Below are positions 29,927-41,774 of a DNA stretch of 64,000 bases, piece by piece (the first letter of the stretch is position 1; the number at the start of each line of letters is the position of its first letter). Source of the DNA: Stereum hirsutum FP-91666 SS1 (lineage: Eukaryota > Basidiomycota > Agaricomycetes > Russulales > Stereaceae). Below the pieces are notes generated by a model. The model was not told where the DNA came from and made no database searches. It worked only from the letters and a program-made list of their open reading frames with translations. The stretch spans positions 2,861,152 to 2,925,151 of the forward strand of contig NW_006763133.1 in NCBI RefSeq assembly GCF_000264905.1, written 5' to 3'. Made by a program: the position numbers and the translations under genes.

Positions 29927-32900
29927 ATGTCTACGCGCAATTCTCGTGTGCGAACAGTTCTTGATTGTATCCTCCTTGAACCGGTCCGAAAAAGGAGAAG
30001 AGTTGACTCGAACCCCATAGTCGCATCATCAGTATGTCTATACTATCTAATGTCTGCCACTCTTAACTCATATTAACTACTCTATAGCCATCAGATTCGG
30101 AGAAAGAAACGAGCTATATATATCCTCTTCCGTCGCAGAAGGACTGTGACATCCCAGGTTGTTCATAATCTGGTTTTACATTCATGTCCACATCTGATAA
30201 ATTTGTTTAAAGACACAACATACCCTCTGGTTGAAGATGATATACCTGAGGATGAATTACAAGTCCTTGGGGAGGTTCTGGGAGAAGATGAAGAAGACCT
30301 GGACAATGAAAGTATACCAGTCAGAGTCCTAGACAACTTTGTCATCTTTGAACATGGTAATCGGTCAATCGTCCCGGTAGAGTCTCTGTGTTCCCTCCCC
30401 TTCACGACCATCCACTACTCCGCTTCAGGTGAAGTCAGGCCACACGAGTTGGATGATCCATCTGAGCTAGACGATCTGGAAGAGCAGAGTGTGGCCACAA
30501 CACTAGGCTCACTCCAACGAGTTGAGCTCTCACAGATCCTTGACATTAATCTGCATCATTATGATTCAGAATCTGGATTGGACTGGTTGGTTTGCTTAAA
30601 TCCTCCCATAATTTATTGATACTAAACAATATATAGCTGCATCTATCTCAAGACCAAGTATGCATGGTACATACTTGAAACACCAGCTCGGTCATACCGC
30701 CCGTTCTTCGTCAATTTCTGGGCAAGAGAGAGGATGTTCTACCTCTTGGCGTTCTCTGCCCTCAACGATAATGGAATAACACTTAGAGAATTCATCGACT
30801 CTCTCCAGGTTACTCCGGAGTCGACGGAAGTGCTCAAGTTCACAAAATCTATGCTGGGTCGAGACTTAGCTAAGGATGATTTTATGACATTGGTACGAGA
30901 GATTAGTAGCCCCCTTTAGCTTTTCTTGAACTTGATATACTCCCAAAACCTTGTGTAGAAACCATTCCTGCTTATCCGACTCGAAGACCTTCACGATGAG
31001 AATGGCGACCTCGTTCATCTTGGCCATGTACCACTTATTCATGAGTTGCTCTCCGACATTCCCGACTCCGACTTCTACTTCTCGACCTGTCATCACCAGC
31101 AGCACTCCAGCAAGCACCCTGGCAAAACTTCTCCCCTCGTCAACAAGTTGCGGACTATTGTGACTCCATTGGTCGCTCAGATTTGTCAGCCCTGGTTCCG
31201 AAGAGAGCTCCAGGTTGTTGGTCCCCCACTTCCTCGACCCTTCTCTCCAGTATTGCATGATTCATACCCTATCCACGAGAGTGATCCAGTCATTCTATGG
31301 GGGCAACAGGTTGTGGGTGCAGCACCTGGTCAGTATGAATCGGTGAAGCTTGACGGTGTCTGTTATAAGGTTGTTATATTTATATTTCTCATAAAATAAT
31401 CATTATACTCATGTGGTGCATCAGGTCGGAGATGTTGTCATGGTACAGCCTGGTGAAGATGCAGATTCCGCTCGTGCACTCAATGCCAAGGCCGTTGCAT
31501 CTTCTAATCCTCTAGCAACCTCAAAGTGGTGAGTGAATTCTTTGATATTCCAGGTTGGTTTCTTAGTCCACTTCTAAGGTTTGGTGAGATTTGCTATCTT
31601 GAGGACAAGCGTAAAGGACCATCATGTCATATCAAGTGGTTTGCACATGGATCTCAGACTGTTCTACGAGATACCGCTCATCCACAGATCCTCTTTCATA
31701 TGGAGAGGTCCTGTGGTGATGTTCTCCTAGCAAGTATCTACCAGAAGTGTCATATTCGACATCTGCTTCCCGGTCAGGAGCCGCCTATGCCTGACAGTCG
31801 TTCTGCAGTCTGTAATGATTTCTACCTCAGGTGGGTTTGATTCTATATACAGCAATCATGATGATTTTTTCAACTTTTTGTGTATGTCTCTTATCTCTAG
31901 TCCTCGAATCTGGAGTCAAGATGACTGTGGATTTGTCGGTTTATCAGACACAGAAGTCTCACAGGCACTGGCTGTCTGTGATCTGCATAAGCTCTGCTTG
32001 TCTTGCGGACAATCTCAGTTGCAGGAGCAGGCTGCAGAGGTTCAGTTTTCTCCAGGAATGTTCTCCCAATTTGGTACAGAGTATCATATTGGGGACTTTG
32101 TCTACGTTCGCTCTAAGAGTAATCCGGATGTTCTCTTTGACCTTGCCCAAGTCAAAAGAATAAAAGGCACACCAGATCGGAGCAGGAGCCACGGAGTGCA
32201 GGTCACTATACAACTTTTATATCTTGGCCGGGTGGATAAGATTGTGAGGAGAGTGTCGAGAGGGAAGGAGTTCGAGCAGAGAAGTTATGTGCAAGATGAG
32301 GTCAGTACTTCTCATACTGTTACACACCCATTAATATGTGAATAAGTTTTATTCTGCTTCTTGGTCATTCCGGTCAGCGGTACCTTTTTCTCACAGATTT
32401 CTCAGACACCGTTGACTCGTCACGGATTTCTGGGAAATGTTTTGTCATTCACAAAGACTCTACCCATGATCTCCAGACATGGCTGTCTTATGATGATCAC
32501 TTCTATGTCTCACAGTGTGGAGATTCCCCCTTGGTGCAGACATTTGAGGCATTGCATGACATAGGACCCGAAGATGTCGAGACTTGTTTGTCCTGTTATA
32601 ACAAACATCTTGATGGTCTCTCTCATCATGAGAAGCTACTCCAATCACATGAACCATGTCGTGGTATGGAATTGTTTGCCGGTTTGTTATCTGATTTATT
32701 GCCCCATGTCTGGATGTTGTTGAGTTCTTCTTTGTAGGGGCCGGTGGATTTTCTACTGGTCTAAACAAGTTACCTTCAATTCATATTCAGCATGCTATAG
32801 AGATGGATGCATCCTGCTCCCTAACATATAAGTATGTTTGTCCCACTATCCTCCCTGCTCAAATCTAACACCTTTTGTACTAGGAAAAATCATCCAGACA

Positions 32901-34949
32901 CATTTTTCCACTGCCATTCCTCAAATGACCTCCTTCAAAAAGCCATTGCTGGCACAAATACTCTGGAACTAGATCATCCAATGCCCCAACCTGGAGATAT
33001 CGATATCATTGTTGCTGGTACCCGGACATCTCTTCCACCTTGTCCGAAGATGAATACTAATAGATAACTTCCAGGCTTGCCATGCCAGTCCTACAGCGGC
33101 ATGAATCATAACAAAGTCAGTACACTCCAAAGACTTTTCTATTCATTATTGACTCCTTTGTTTCCAGGACCCCGATGACCCTCGGTACGTTCATTGATAT
33201 TGTCAGCCTTTGATTGTTGCAGTTCTGACAAGTATTCTTCAATGCAGGAATGAATTGGTGGCAAATATGCTGTCCTATGTAGACTGGTACCGGCCACCGA
33301 TCTTTGTCATGGAGAACGTTTTCGGTATTTTACACTTCCCACTCGGAGGGAAGAAGAAAGGGTATCGGATTGTAGACGGAAAGCCTCAGGGTGTTATCAT
33401 GCTCATCTTTCGTGTGTTGACGGCTCTCGGGTCAGTTCACCCTCAGATTCTCTCTATCCTGCTTCGCCAGACTGTAGACCTGCATTCTGATGGGTTTTGC
33501 TACTACAATACCAGGTATCAAGTTCATATCGCCCTTCTTCACGCACCTCACTATGGTTCGCCTCAAGACCGTCGACGAGTCATCATCATGGCATCATTAC
33601 CCGGCGTCCCCCTTCCGAAGTTCCCTGTCCCGACTCACGTCTTTGTTCCGAGAGCACACAAGTTCAGCCTGTGCTACAACCAGGTTCTCCACACTGTCAC
33701 CCGCGCTCACGAGTCTCAGGACCACTACTACGGTGCGCCTCTTCGATCTGTGAGGTTAGGTGAAGCCATCAGTGATCTCGTGAGTACCCTCATCTTTTGC
33801 ATTCGTCGAAACTTGTGGCCCGCGGCTAAATAGACGCATTAATTTCTCAGCCACGATTCCACTGGTAAGAAACATCGCTCTCTGATGTCTATCTTACTGA
33901 CTCGCATCCAGGGCGGACCCCAGGGCTTCGAAAAAGAGTAGACAGCGTGAGGATGATGGTGTTCCGGCCCTAGATGCCATACCTTCGAAGACCAGTAGTC
34001 CATACGTGGGCTTCCAGATCCCGACGAAGTACGCCAAAGAGCCGCAGAATAGGTATCAGCGGGAGATGAGAGAAGGCTCTGGTGACCTTGTGCGATATCA
34101 GTACACCCCGAGGTTCGGGGTCAATGTGGTCGAGCGGTATGTCCCCACCCAACCCTCGACTGAAGCTGAAAACTTGCGCGACACTCATCGGCAATTACAG
34201 ATCTGTCAACATTCCCATGCGCCCTAATGTGAACCATCACGGTATGGTTCTTCTCCGACTCGAACATTCAAGTTGTTACCGAATACTCAGTGATTCTCTG
34301 ACGATGGACAGATCTTCCCAAGTGGCTCCAATTTGAGTCTAGTGAGTACCGCAGTGGGTTTCAAGGGTAACCCACCGACTGACTGAAGTTTGTTTCCACC
34401 ATCAGAGCATACGACATACGGTCGACTCGACGCGAGCCAATACTACGCCACTGGTAAGATGACGTCCAATTCTCGTCGCGTCTATGCTTCGACTAAATAC
34501 GTCCTCCAGCGATGACGACGTTCACACCAAACAGCAGCGGTAGTCGACTGCTTCACCCGAACGTAAGCAGGGCTTTTGGCGTTCGGGGTACACCCATATT
34601 ATCATTCGCAGACACTGATGGAGATCACAGCAACGGCGCATCCTGACCGTTCGAGAGGTCGCGCGTGGACAAGGCTTTCCAGATGACTACGAGCTCCTGT
34701 CTGTGGAGACAACGCCTAACAAGGTCATCAAGGACGTGAGTCTTACTGTTCCTCTGTTGCTGCCCCGAACTCTTCCCTCGAGAGGAACGTGCTGACGACG
34801 GTTGCGCCCATGTCATACAGCAATTGAAGCAGCTGGGAAACGCAGTCCCGATGCCACTTGCGCGTGCTATCGGCGGGTCTATTCAGGAGTCTTTCTTGAA
34901 AATGTGGGAGGAGGAAGAGGAAAAGCGGGGAGGCAGTCCGGAACTTTAG
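29927..34949 (+). CDS. DNMT1: DNMT1-type DNA cytosine-5 methyltransferase
   Basis: I place 23 exons, from 29927-30031, 30088-30157 and 30213-30585 to 34631-34735 and 34821-34949, giving 1217 residues. The N-terminal part resembles the replication-foci targeting domain (KYAWYILETP, then RPFFVNFWARERMFYLLAF). Two BAH domains follow: one starting near residue 405 (VGDVVMVQPGEDAD) with SIYQKCHIRHLLPGQ, and one near 587 (HIGDFVYVRSKS). The catalytic domain has motif I ELFAGAGGFSTGL (755-767), motif IV GLPCQSYS with catalytic Cys838, motif VI ENV (876-878), motif VIII QDRRR (932-936), motif IX EVARGQGFPDDYEL and motif X QLGNAVP. The family maintains CpG methylation at replicated DNA. The 5' exons look richer in A+T than neighbouring genes. 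Confidence 0.93.
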
Positions 34950-35307
34950 TGTGAGAGATGTCGAGCCCAGCAGGGATATGTGCCACTTGTGCCGCACTCC
35001 TTAGACCTTCTCTGCCAATTACTATTTTATTCCACGGTTTCATTTCCCTACGCCATGGGCTGCACCTATGAAGCAAAATCAACAAGTAAGATTCTTGACT
35101 GAGAAAAAATGTGAGATTCGTGCAGTCATGACGCGGACAGACAGAACGTTATATGCACAAACCAACCAAGATGCGATATCTATATAACATTACCGCTCCC
35201 CCCGATCCCCGCACCACGGCTTCCCCAAGCTCAACCCAATATCATATCCCCTCACCATTGCGAGGGGCCCCGACCCGAGGGAAGATATGAGGAGGAAAAG
35301 AAAATGT
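34950..35307. other. Convergent 3' region DNMT1/ATG9
   Basis: 358 bp between two converging stop codons. No other feature was recognised. Confidence 0.5.
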
Positions 35308-38300
35308 TTACAGCACCCTCGCCGGCCCCGCCCTCGTCGCGCCCTTCCCACTATAAATCTGCGCCAACAGCCCTAGCACACCTCCATCCTCAACCTCCTC
35401 CTCTTCTTCCTGCATACTCAACCCACTAACGATCTTACCCCTCCTCGCCCCCTCCCCATCCACGTAACTCTCTCCCAACGCGCTCCCGACGCCCCCGTCC
35501 GCATCCCTATCTTCCGGTGCTATACCACCTATACCGGAACCTTCTCGACTGAGACTCGTGCTCACGCTAGGGTGGGCAGAAAGCGATTGAGGTGTATGTT
35601 GCTGTGGCGGCATAATGCTCCCTTCCGAATCGCCTAGGACGGCCGTTTGAGCCATCCCGCTCTGATAGATCGTGCTCTGCATCCCACCTCCTCCCATTCC
35701 GAATCCTCCAGGCCCGAACATGACACCCGACGTTCCCATCTTCCGTCTCGCCAGCGCCGCGCTCTGGCTCTCATGCAACGCCCTCTCGTACTCTTTCGCC
35801 CTCGCATTCAGATGCTCTTCGTCGGAGGGCAGGACCATAGTAGCCGCCATATCTTCCTTTCGCGCGTCTCCGTCCTTTTGACCATGACTGTGCGCTGAGG
35901 TATTGGAGGCGGTGTGCGCATGAGCGGCTCGTCGTCGGGGATGGTTGTTATTGGTCGCTGCAGTGTAATCCGCCATGCGACTGAGATAGAGGGATCCAGA
36001 GGGGTCGGAGGGCATCCATTCCGGGTGTGCAGCTTTGAAGTTGAGGAACGATTTCTCCATCTTACCTTCTTTCGACATGAGCTTCTCGTCTTTCACCGTC
36101 GTCGGGGCGCCGAACTGATCACAGACATCCGAAATCAGTGAACAATTATGAATGTGGTGGGAGGCGATGACACAAGTCAATGGTGAATGGGATCGAAAAC
36201 GTACCTTCACGTTTCCGTGTCTCTGGAAGTCAAATACGGCGAAACTACACACGAACCCGAGACCGTCCACGTGAACCGTGAACTCTCTGAAGAAATCGAT
36301 GATAGCGGGAGCGCAGCGCGGGAGGGAGAACCACAATATGAAAGGCGTCAAGACGACGGAGATGATCTCCTTCACGAACGTCAGGATCTTCATGTCGAAC
36401 AACTCTCCGAACTCCTGATGGACCTATAGATGGAAGCGATACAAAACATTCTGTCAGTACCGGGCCGGAAAGACGAGCAGGGAGACAGAGGAAGTACCTT
36501 CTTAGAATGTAGCCTCTCTTTCCATTCGTCCGGGAGGTAATGCGTATACTGCACAACTTCCATCATGAGCATCTCCGAGTCGAACACTCTGTTCTCTTCG
36601 GGAATCATTCCTTGTGCCACGGCGAGTATGCCTGTGAATACGGTGATATAAAATACGACTGTCCCGTGTGGCGTGATCTCGAAATGGAGGAAAATGTCTG
36701 GATCGAGGATCGAAGCGAGAACAAGGACCGCAGCGAAAGAACCCGCTATGAACGCGACAAATCTGGTATAATAATAAGATTGCGACTTGTTGTGAGCCAA
36801 AGAAACGAGGAAAGAAAGCAGCGAGGCGAGATGACGAACCGCATGACGATGGCAACTTTCTCGTTCGGGAATTGTGCGATGTATATATTGGCGGTAGGGT
36901 ATGATTCATCGAGACGACGCGTGAAGAGGTGGGGAAGTTCGTTGAATTCGCGGAATTTCCACTGTGCGAAGGGAGTATATGCTCGGCCTCCGATTGATGA
37001 TGGGTTCTTGTGGTATTCCTGAGGCATACCAGCGATGAGTTCGAAATTTAATGATGACAACAGGCCGGACTGACCTCGAAATAGCGGAAGAACGAATACA
37101 TGAGGAGATAGAGAACGATAAATGGTGCAAATATTGCGTTCAGGATGCCCATGAAGATGAGCCTTCTCCGAAGCCTGTGTAAGCATCCGACTCAGTCTCG
37201 GTTCATTGCATTTGATGATAGCAGCAACTTACCCTTCTATCAACGCCGCTCTATTCTTACTCTTCAAGAACACCTTCCTGACTCTACCTCTCTGATCAAA
37301 CAAAAACTCCATCAAGCAGAACCTCAAATTCCACTCCAAAGCCCTCGTGAGCGTCCGTCCTTTACCCGCTGGGGCACCCGAACCCACAATCCTCTCAATC
37401 CCAGCTGGCAACGGAACGCGTAAATCGAGAAGTTCCTTGTTGAACAGTGAAATCAAATAGTTCTCCTGCCGCATAATGCGGTTGGCGATGTCGTGCGCAT
37501 CGAGTTTGGCACCGTCGCTGTCTCGTGGGCGGGAGGATATGGCGGTGAGGGGATTGGAGTCACGGATGTTGGATATACGGCGAACGATCTCTGGCCAAGA
37601 TATAGTTGAGATATCTTCCTACAAAAAGGCGACCTGGTCAGGAATGCGGGTACGAGGCTCACGTAGGACACTTACATCTGGTATCTTGAGAAGATACGTG
37701 TAGAAGCGGTACATGTCCGCGAGGCGCATGATGCCCGTGACGAACGAGACAATCTGCCACAAGTAGAACGCGCAGAACAAGAGGAAGAAAAGAAGTGTGA
37801 ATCCCGAGAACCTTCGCCGCACAGTAAGACAAAAAGCTAGATCATGCAAATTATGGCACATACCTCGCCACACATCGATCGACCACAACGTCCGACAATC
37901 TGGTTACTCCCTCCGGCCGTATGCGCGAGTAGTTGACGCATCGGAGTAGAAATGTCGAGAAGCTAATGACGAACCCGACTGTGCTACGAACAAACGATTA
38001 GTGTGGCGCCGCAACAAAGGATGAGGGATGTACAGACAGAAGGTTTAAGCCACGGGTCAAGGCAATTGAATAAATCCCCTTTCCCTCATAATAGTAGTAC
38101 ACCTCTTGCAGAAACGCGTCGAGGTTGTAGACGTTGACCCAGTTCCAAAGAGCGCGCTCGTACGCATCTAGCCCACGCATGGGCTTCGAAGGTTGTGGCG
38201 ATGGTGAAGGTAAAGACCTTTCATCAATATTGATTTCTGACGGCCGTGGTGGAACAGATATCCGAGGAACATCAAGACCTGGAGGCTGCGCGGACGATGA

Positions 38301-38747
38301 GTCTCCTCTATCGCGAGCTTTGCCCTTCGATGTCCGCGTGGAGGTCGAGGGAGGTGGCGGTCGTCGATTATGGGGAGACTCGATCATGAAGCTCTGGGGA
38401 ACATCGTCATCAGACTCTGATTCTTCGTGAATCTTATCTTCATGGTGAATGTTGGGTCGAAGAAGGCTCATGGTGGCACCACTGGGCCGCTTCCCTCGGC
38501 GGACGCTCCTGCTCGTCTGAGCTTCCACATCGTCCTCCACGTCTTCGTCGTCATGTGAACGCTCCTCCTCCTCTTCCTCGAGCAAGGACTGATTTGCAGC
38601 CGTATATCCTTGGTATGTGCGGCCCAGAGGATTCAGCATATTCAAAAATGGGCGAGAGCTTGAGCCAGGAGCATAGAGAGACTGTTGAAACGAGCGCGAA
38701 GCTGATAGTGGACGAGAGTTATTAGCACGGCGACCAGGTGAAGCCAT
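35308..38747 (-). CDS. ATG9: Autophagy scramblase Atg9
   Basis: Nine exons on the minus strand: 38747-38038, 37983-37864, 37811-37676, 37618-37233, 37174-37075, 37018-36840, 36762-36498, 36423-36205 and 36114-35308, giving 973 residues. The disordered N-terminus leads into [22 protein letters not shown], the start of the Atg9 core. Hydrophobic segments follow ([52 protein letters not shown]), together with conserved [16 protein letters not shown] and [19 protein letters not shown]. The C-terminal tail is long and rich in Gly, Ser and His. Atg9 is a trimeric lipid scramblase on vesicles that seed and expand the autophagosome. The start was set at Met 38747. An in-frame upstream extension exists but lacks family features. 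Confidence 0.97.
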
Positions 38748-38947
38748 GGTGGGCTTGCGTATGCGGTCCTTGGCTCGCGGACGTGTCTTTACGAGAGAGA
38801 TGAAGCGCCCGACGAGCCTGAGATTGAACGAGGCTGCTTGTGCGCAGAGTGGCACAGTAGAGGCAGGAGACAAGACGTATTAGGCGCCCTCACTCCATGA
38901 CGCGCGGCATTTGCGCCACACGACCCTCTTTGATTCGCACCACCATC
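38748..38947. promoter_or_regulatory. Divergent ATG9/ECM15 promoter
   Basis: 200 bp between two outward-pointing start codons. No clear binding motif was recognised. Confidence 0.45.
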
Positions 38948-39593
38948 ATGGCTGAAGATTTGTATGCTGTAGCAGGTTTGCATCTCCTAAGCTGCTCTCA
39001 GGGTCTTTTATAACTCCTGGTGCTCCGTAGACTTCTGCCTCATCCCTATTGGCACTGGCGATCCTTCGGTATCTCTTGAATCTGAGCCGGTTCTAAATGT
39101 GGCGTACGCTAATCAGTCTGTACGGTAGGTCGGGGAGTACATAACCGAATGTGCTCGCGTTCTTGAAAAGAGTGGCTTGAAATACAAGGTATGCCATCGG
39201 CGTCATCTACCCCCATAGAATAGAGGCTGACCTGTTCCGATCGTCCTCCAGATGCAGTGAGTGCTCGCGCTATGCTCTTCGGCGGCACCCCTCCTGAAAT
39301 CCCTGTAGTGGATATGGCACCAATCTAGGTATATTCTATTTCAACTCTGGACCTTCCTTCTTGGGGCACCCATCGTCTTCTTTATCTTCGTAGAAGGACC
39401 ATGGTCCGAAGTCATGAAGGCCATTCATGATTGCCACGCAGCCGTACACCAACAAGGAGCCCCCCGCATCGCCACCGACATACGTATCGGTACCCGCTCC
39501 TCGTCGAACGTCCCGACCGAAGGCGAAAACGCTCGAAAACTAGCAAGCGTTCAGCGACGTCTTGGGAAGGAGCCGGCGAGCACGGGCGCCTAA
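38948..39593 (+). CDS. ECM15: UPF0045 (ECM15/YqgV) thiamine-binding family protein
   Basis: Six exons: 38948-38975, 39031-39068, 39129-39188, 39252-39256, 39309-39328 and 39394-39593, giving 116 residues. The protein reads MAEDLYAVADFCLIPIGTGD, then EYITECARVLEKSGLKYK, then MHGYGTNLEGPW and ATDIRIGTR. All are the family's conserved blocks (yeast Ecm15: IPIGT, GTTIEGPW, HTDIRVGTR). The family forms ferredoxin-like tetramers; bacterial members bind thiamine, and the cellular role in fungi is unclear. The fourth exon is only 5 nt (ATGCA). It is needed to join the KYK block to HGYG in frame, and both its splice sites are good. Confidence 0.9.
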
Positions 39594-40298
39594 GGCTGGA
39601 CGTCGCCCAGTTGGTATGATAAGTCAGGATCGGGATGTGCTCGCAGCTTAGAGTGTGGTTGAATGTATTCTTATCATCTAAGCATTGGAAGATCCTCGCT
39701 CTGTTACTCCTATAGTTCGTCGTAGTGACGCCGCCAATGAAGCCACGGGCGTTCTTCATAGATGAGATATGCAAGCTCTACAGTATTCTCTGGTACGCAA
39801 AAGCATGCCTTACACCAGTTCCCAAAAGTGCGCACACACGAACAACACATTCAACCAATGACCAAACTGAATACTAATCAATCGGATTCCCTCTAGACCT
39901 TTTCACCCTTTCTGCCCACTCGTGGGCTAAGGAGTGTGGCGTGGGTGGCACATATCACTGCTGGATCGGCATCTCTCGGCACCGTCGATTGGCGAAGACA
40001 AAATCTCGGACCTTGGTCCGTTTTGGCTCCGAAACCGGAAAACGGGCACACGATTGTCTCCTCCCCGGATTATCTTCCTTGCTCTGACGGCTTTTAGTTT
40101 GTTTCCACGATCTCGCGGGCACTCGCGGGGCCACCATTCGAGGGGGTAGCTTCGACCTCTGCTCGTTGTAAATGGATGTCAAACCCTGAATTCTCGGCGT
40201 GCACTAGCAAACGGTAGAGCTCAATATCAGCACGCAGTCTAGGGAATACATCTACCAATGAATATTTATATGAATACAAAGAGGCCTGAATAGCAGAT
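39594..40298. other. Intergenic region, convergent 3' ends
   Basis: 705 bp between the stop of ECM15 (+) and the stop of the dehydrogenase (-). Only short unsupported open frames; no repeat or RNA gene recognised. Confidence 0.5.
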
Positions 40299-41774
40299 CT
40301 ATGCGGGGAATTTCTGGCCCACAAGCTTCTCGCTCAAGTCCCAGAGTTTCTTCGCACTGTCCTACAACCACAAACGTGCGGTCAGACCATGCGCTGAGAT
40401 ATGGCAACTTAAAACAAACCTTGTCCAGCGCGTAAGGAGCGGCTTGCTCGTTTGCGACCTGACAATCGGTGAGGTAGGAGCCACTCTTATCTACAATAGC
40501 GCCGGCGGGAAAATATTAGCATACGAGTGGGTTGACGTTAGACAGAAGACAAACCGGCGATGGACGGGTCGAAACCAGCAACGAGGTAACTGTTCGAGTC
40601 GAGCGTTATCAATTTACTGGAGACCAAGAGATCGCGCTGACACTCACTTGGCTGCACACTCGCCAACGGTCTTCAACCAGTTGCCTTTTGGCGTGCCATC
40701 GGGATTGAAATAGTCTGCAAATTTCTCGAGGTCTTCTTTCGTCATATGACGGGCCAAGCCAGTAGCGGCACCTCCGGGCTGAATGATCATATCGATAAAC
40801 CGCGGAGAGCGATGTCAGAGAGAGCGGGAAGCGTACGTGGCAGGAGAATACGACGAGTTTCGTATCCTTGAAACGCTCCGCGAGCTCAACGGCGAAGAGA
40901 ATGACCGCTGTCTTGCTCTGACCGCTGGACGGTGGACGCTGTCAACTGGGCCCACATTCAAGAGAAGCTCTGCTTACTATGCCTCCCATTTGTCGTAGAC
41001 TTTTCCATCTTCAAAATTGTAGTCCTATCATAGCGTTGGTTTTGGCCCGCTCAAACGTATCAATGTAACGTACCTCGAAGCGGACCTGGCCCCAGAAGTG
41101 GCCGACAGAAGAGACCGCAAGGACGCGAGGTGAAGGTGCCTCAAGCAGTTTTGGGATGATCAGGTTGGTGAAGAGGAAGTTGCCGACATGGTTGGTTGCG
41201 AATTGCTTCTCGATGCCATCCTCAGTCTTCTCCCAAGGAGTGCCCATCTATCGACGTGTGGTCAGTCCTACTGACCGCATAGCAAGGGACTCGGGCAAGA
41301 TGTTACGCACGACACCGGCGTTCAGAATAAGTGCGTCAACAGGACCGGAATATTTCAGGACCTCGTCGGCTGCCTTGCGGACGGACTTCTGCGAACCAAG
41401 ATCGAGAATGAGCTCCCTGATGTCCGCGCCAGGAGTCTCCTTCTTAATTGCGTCGGCAGTCTCCTGGAGCCTGCGATGAAGAGAAGCGGATCAAGTTATG
41501 CGCATGGCACCTTGCAACTTGTAGCTGCGCGTACTTGCTCTGGTTGCGGCCAGAAAGAACGACCTTTGCGCCGGCCTTCGCGAACGCACGCGCGGCTTCC
41601 GCACCTATCCCTTTCGGAGATACACCCGTAATAATAACTGAGAGGACTCAATACACTGGACAACTAGTAGAATAAGTAGACATGAAGCTCACCAGTCTTG
41701 CCGACGATCTTGTCGCTCAGAACATGGGCGACACTCTCGGCTGTAGACTGACCGTCGAACTTGATAGTGGACAT
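40299..41774 (-). CDS. Short-chain dehydrogenase/reductase
   Basis: Ten exons on the minus strand: 41774-41693, 41637-41535, 41470-41311, 41247-41074, 41024-40978, 40924-40837, 40778-40648, 40589-40555, 40490-40420 and 40361-40299, giving 317 residues. It has the nucleotide-binding TGVSPKGIG motif, ILNAG, the catalytic Ser in AVSSVGHF, and the active-site YGQSK. Spacing and the CHPGGAATGL loop are like those of the retinol dehydrogenase/WWOX-like classical SDRs common in fungi, and the GRNQSK end of beta-strand 2 suggests NADPH. The substrate cannot be told from sequence. No transmembrane segment is visible. No biosynthetic cluster genes are nearby. Confidence 0.93.
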
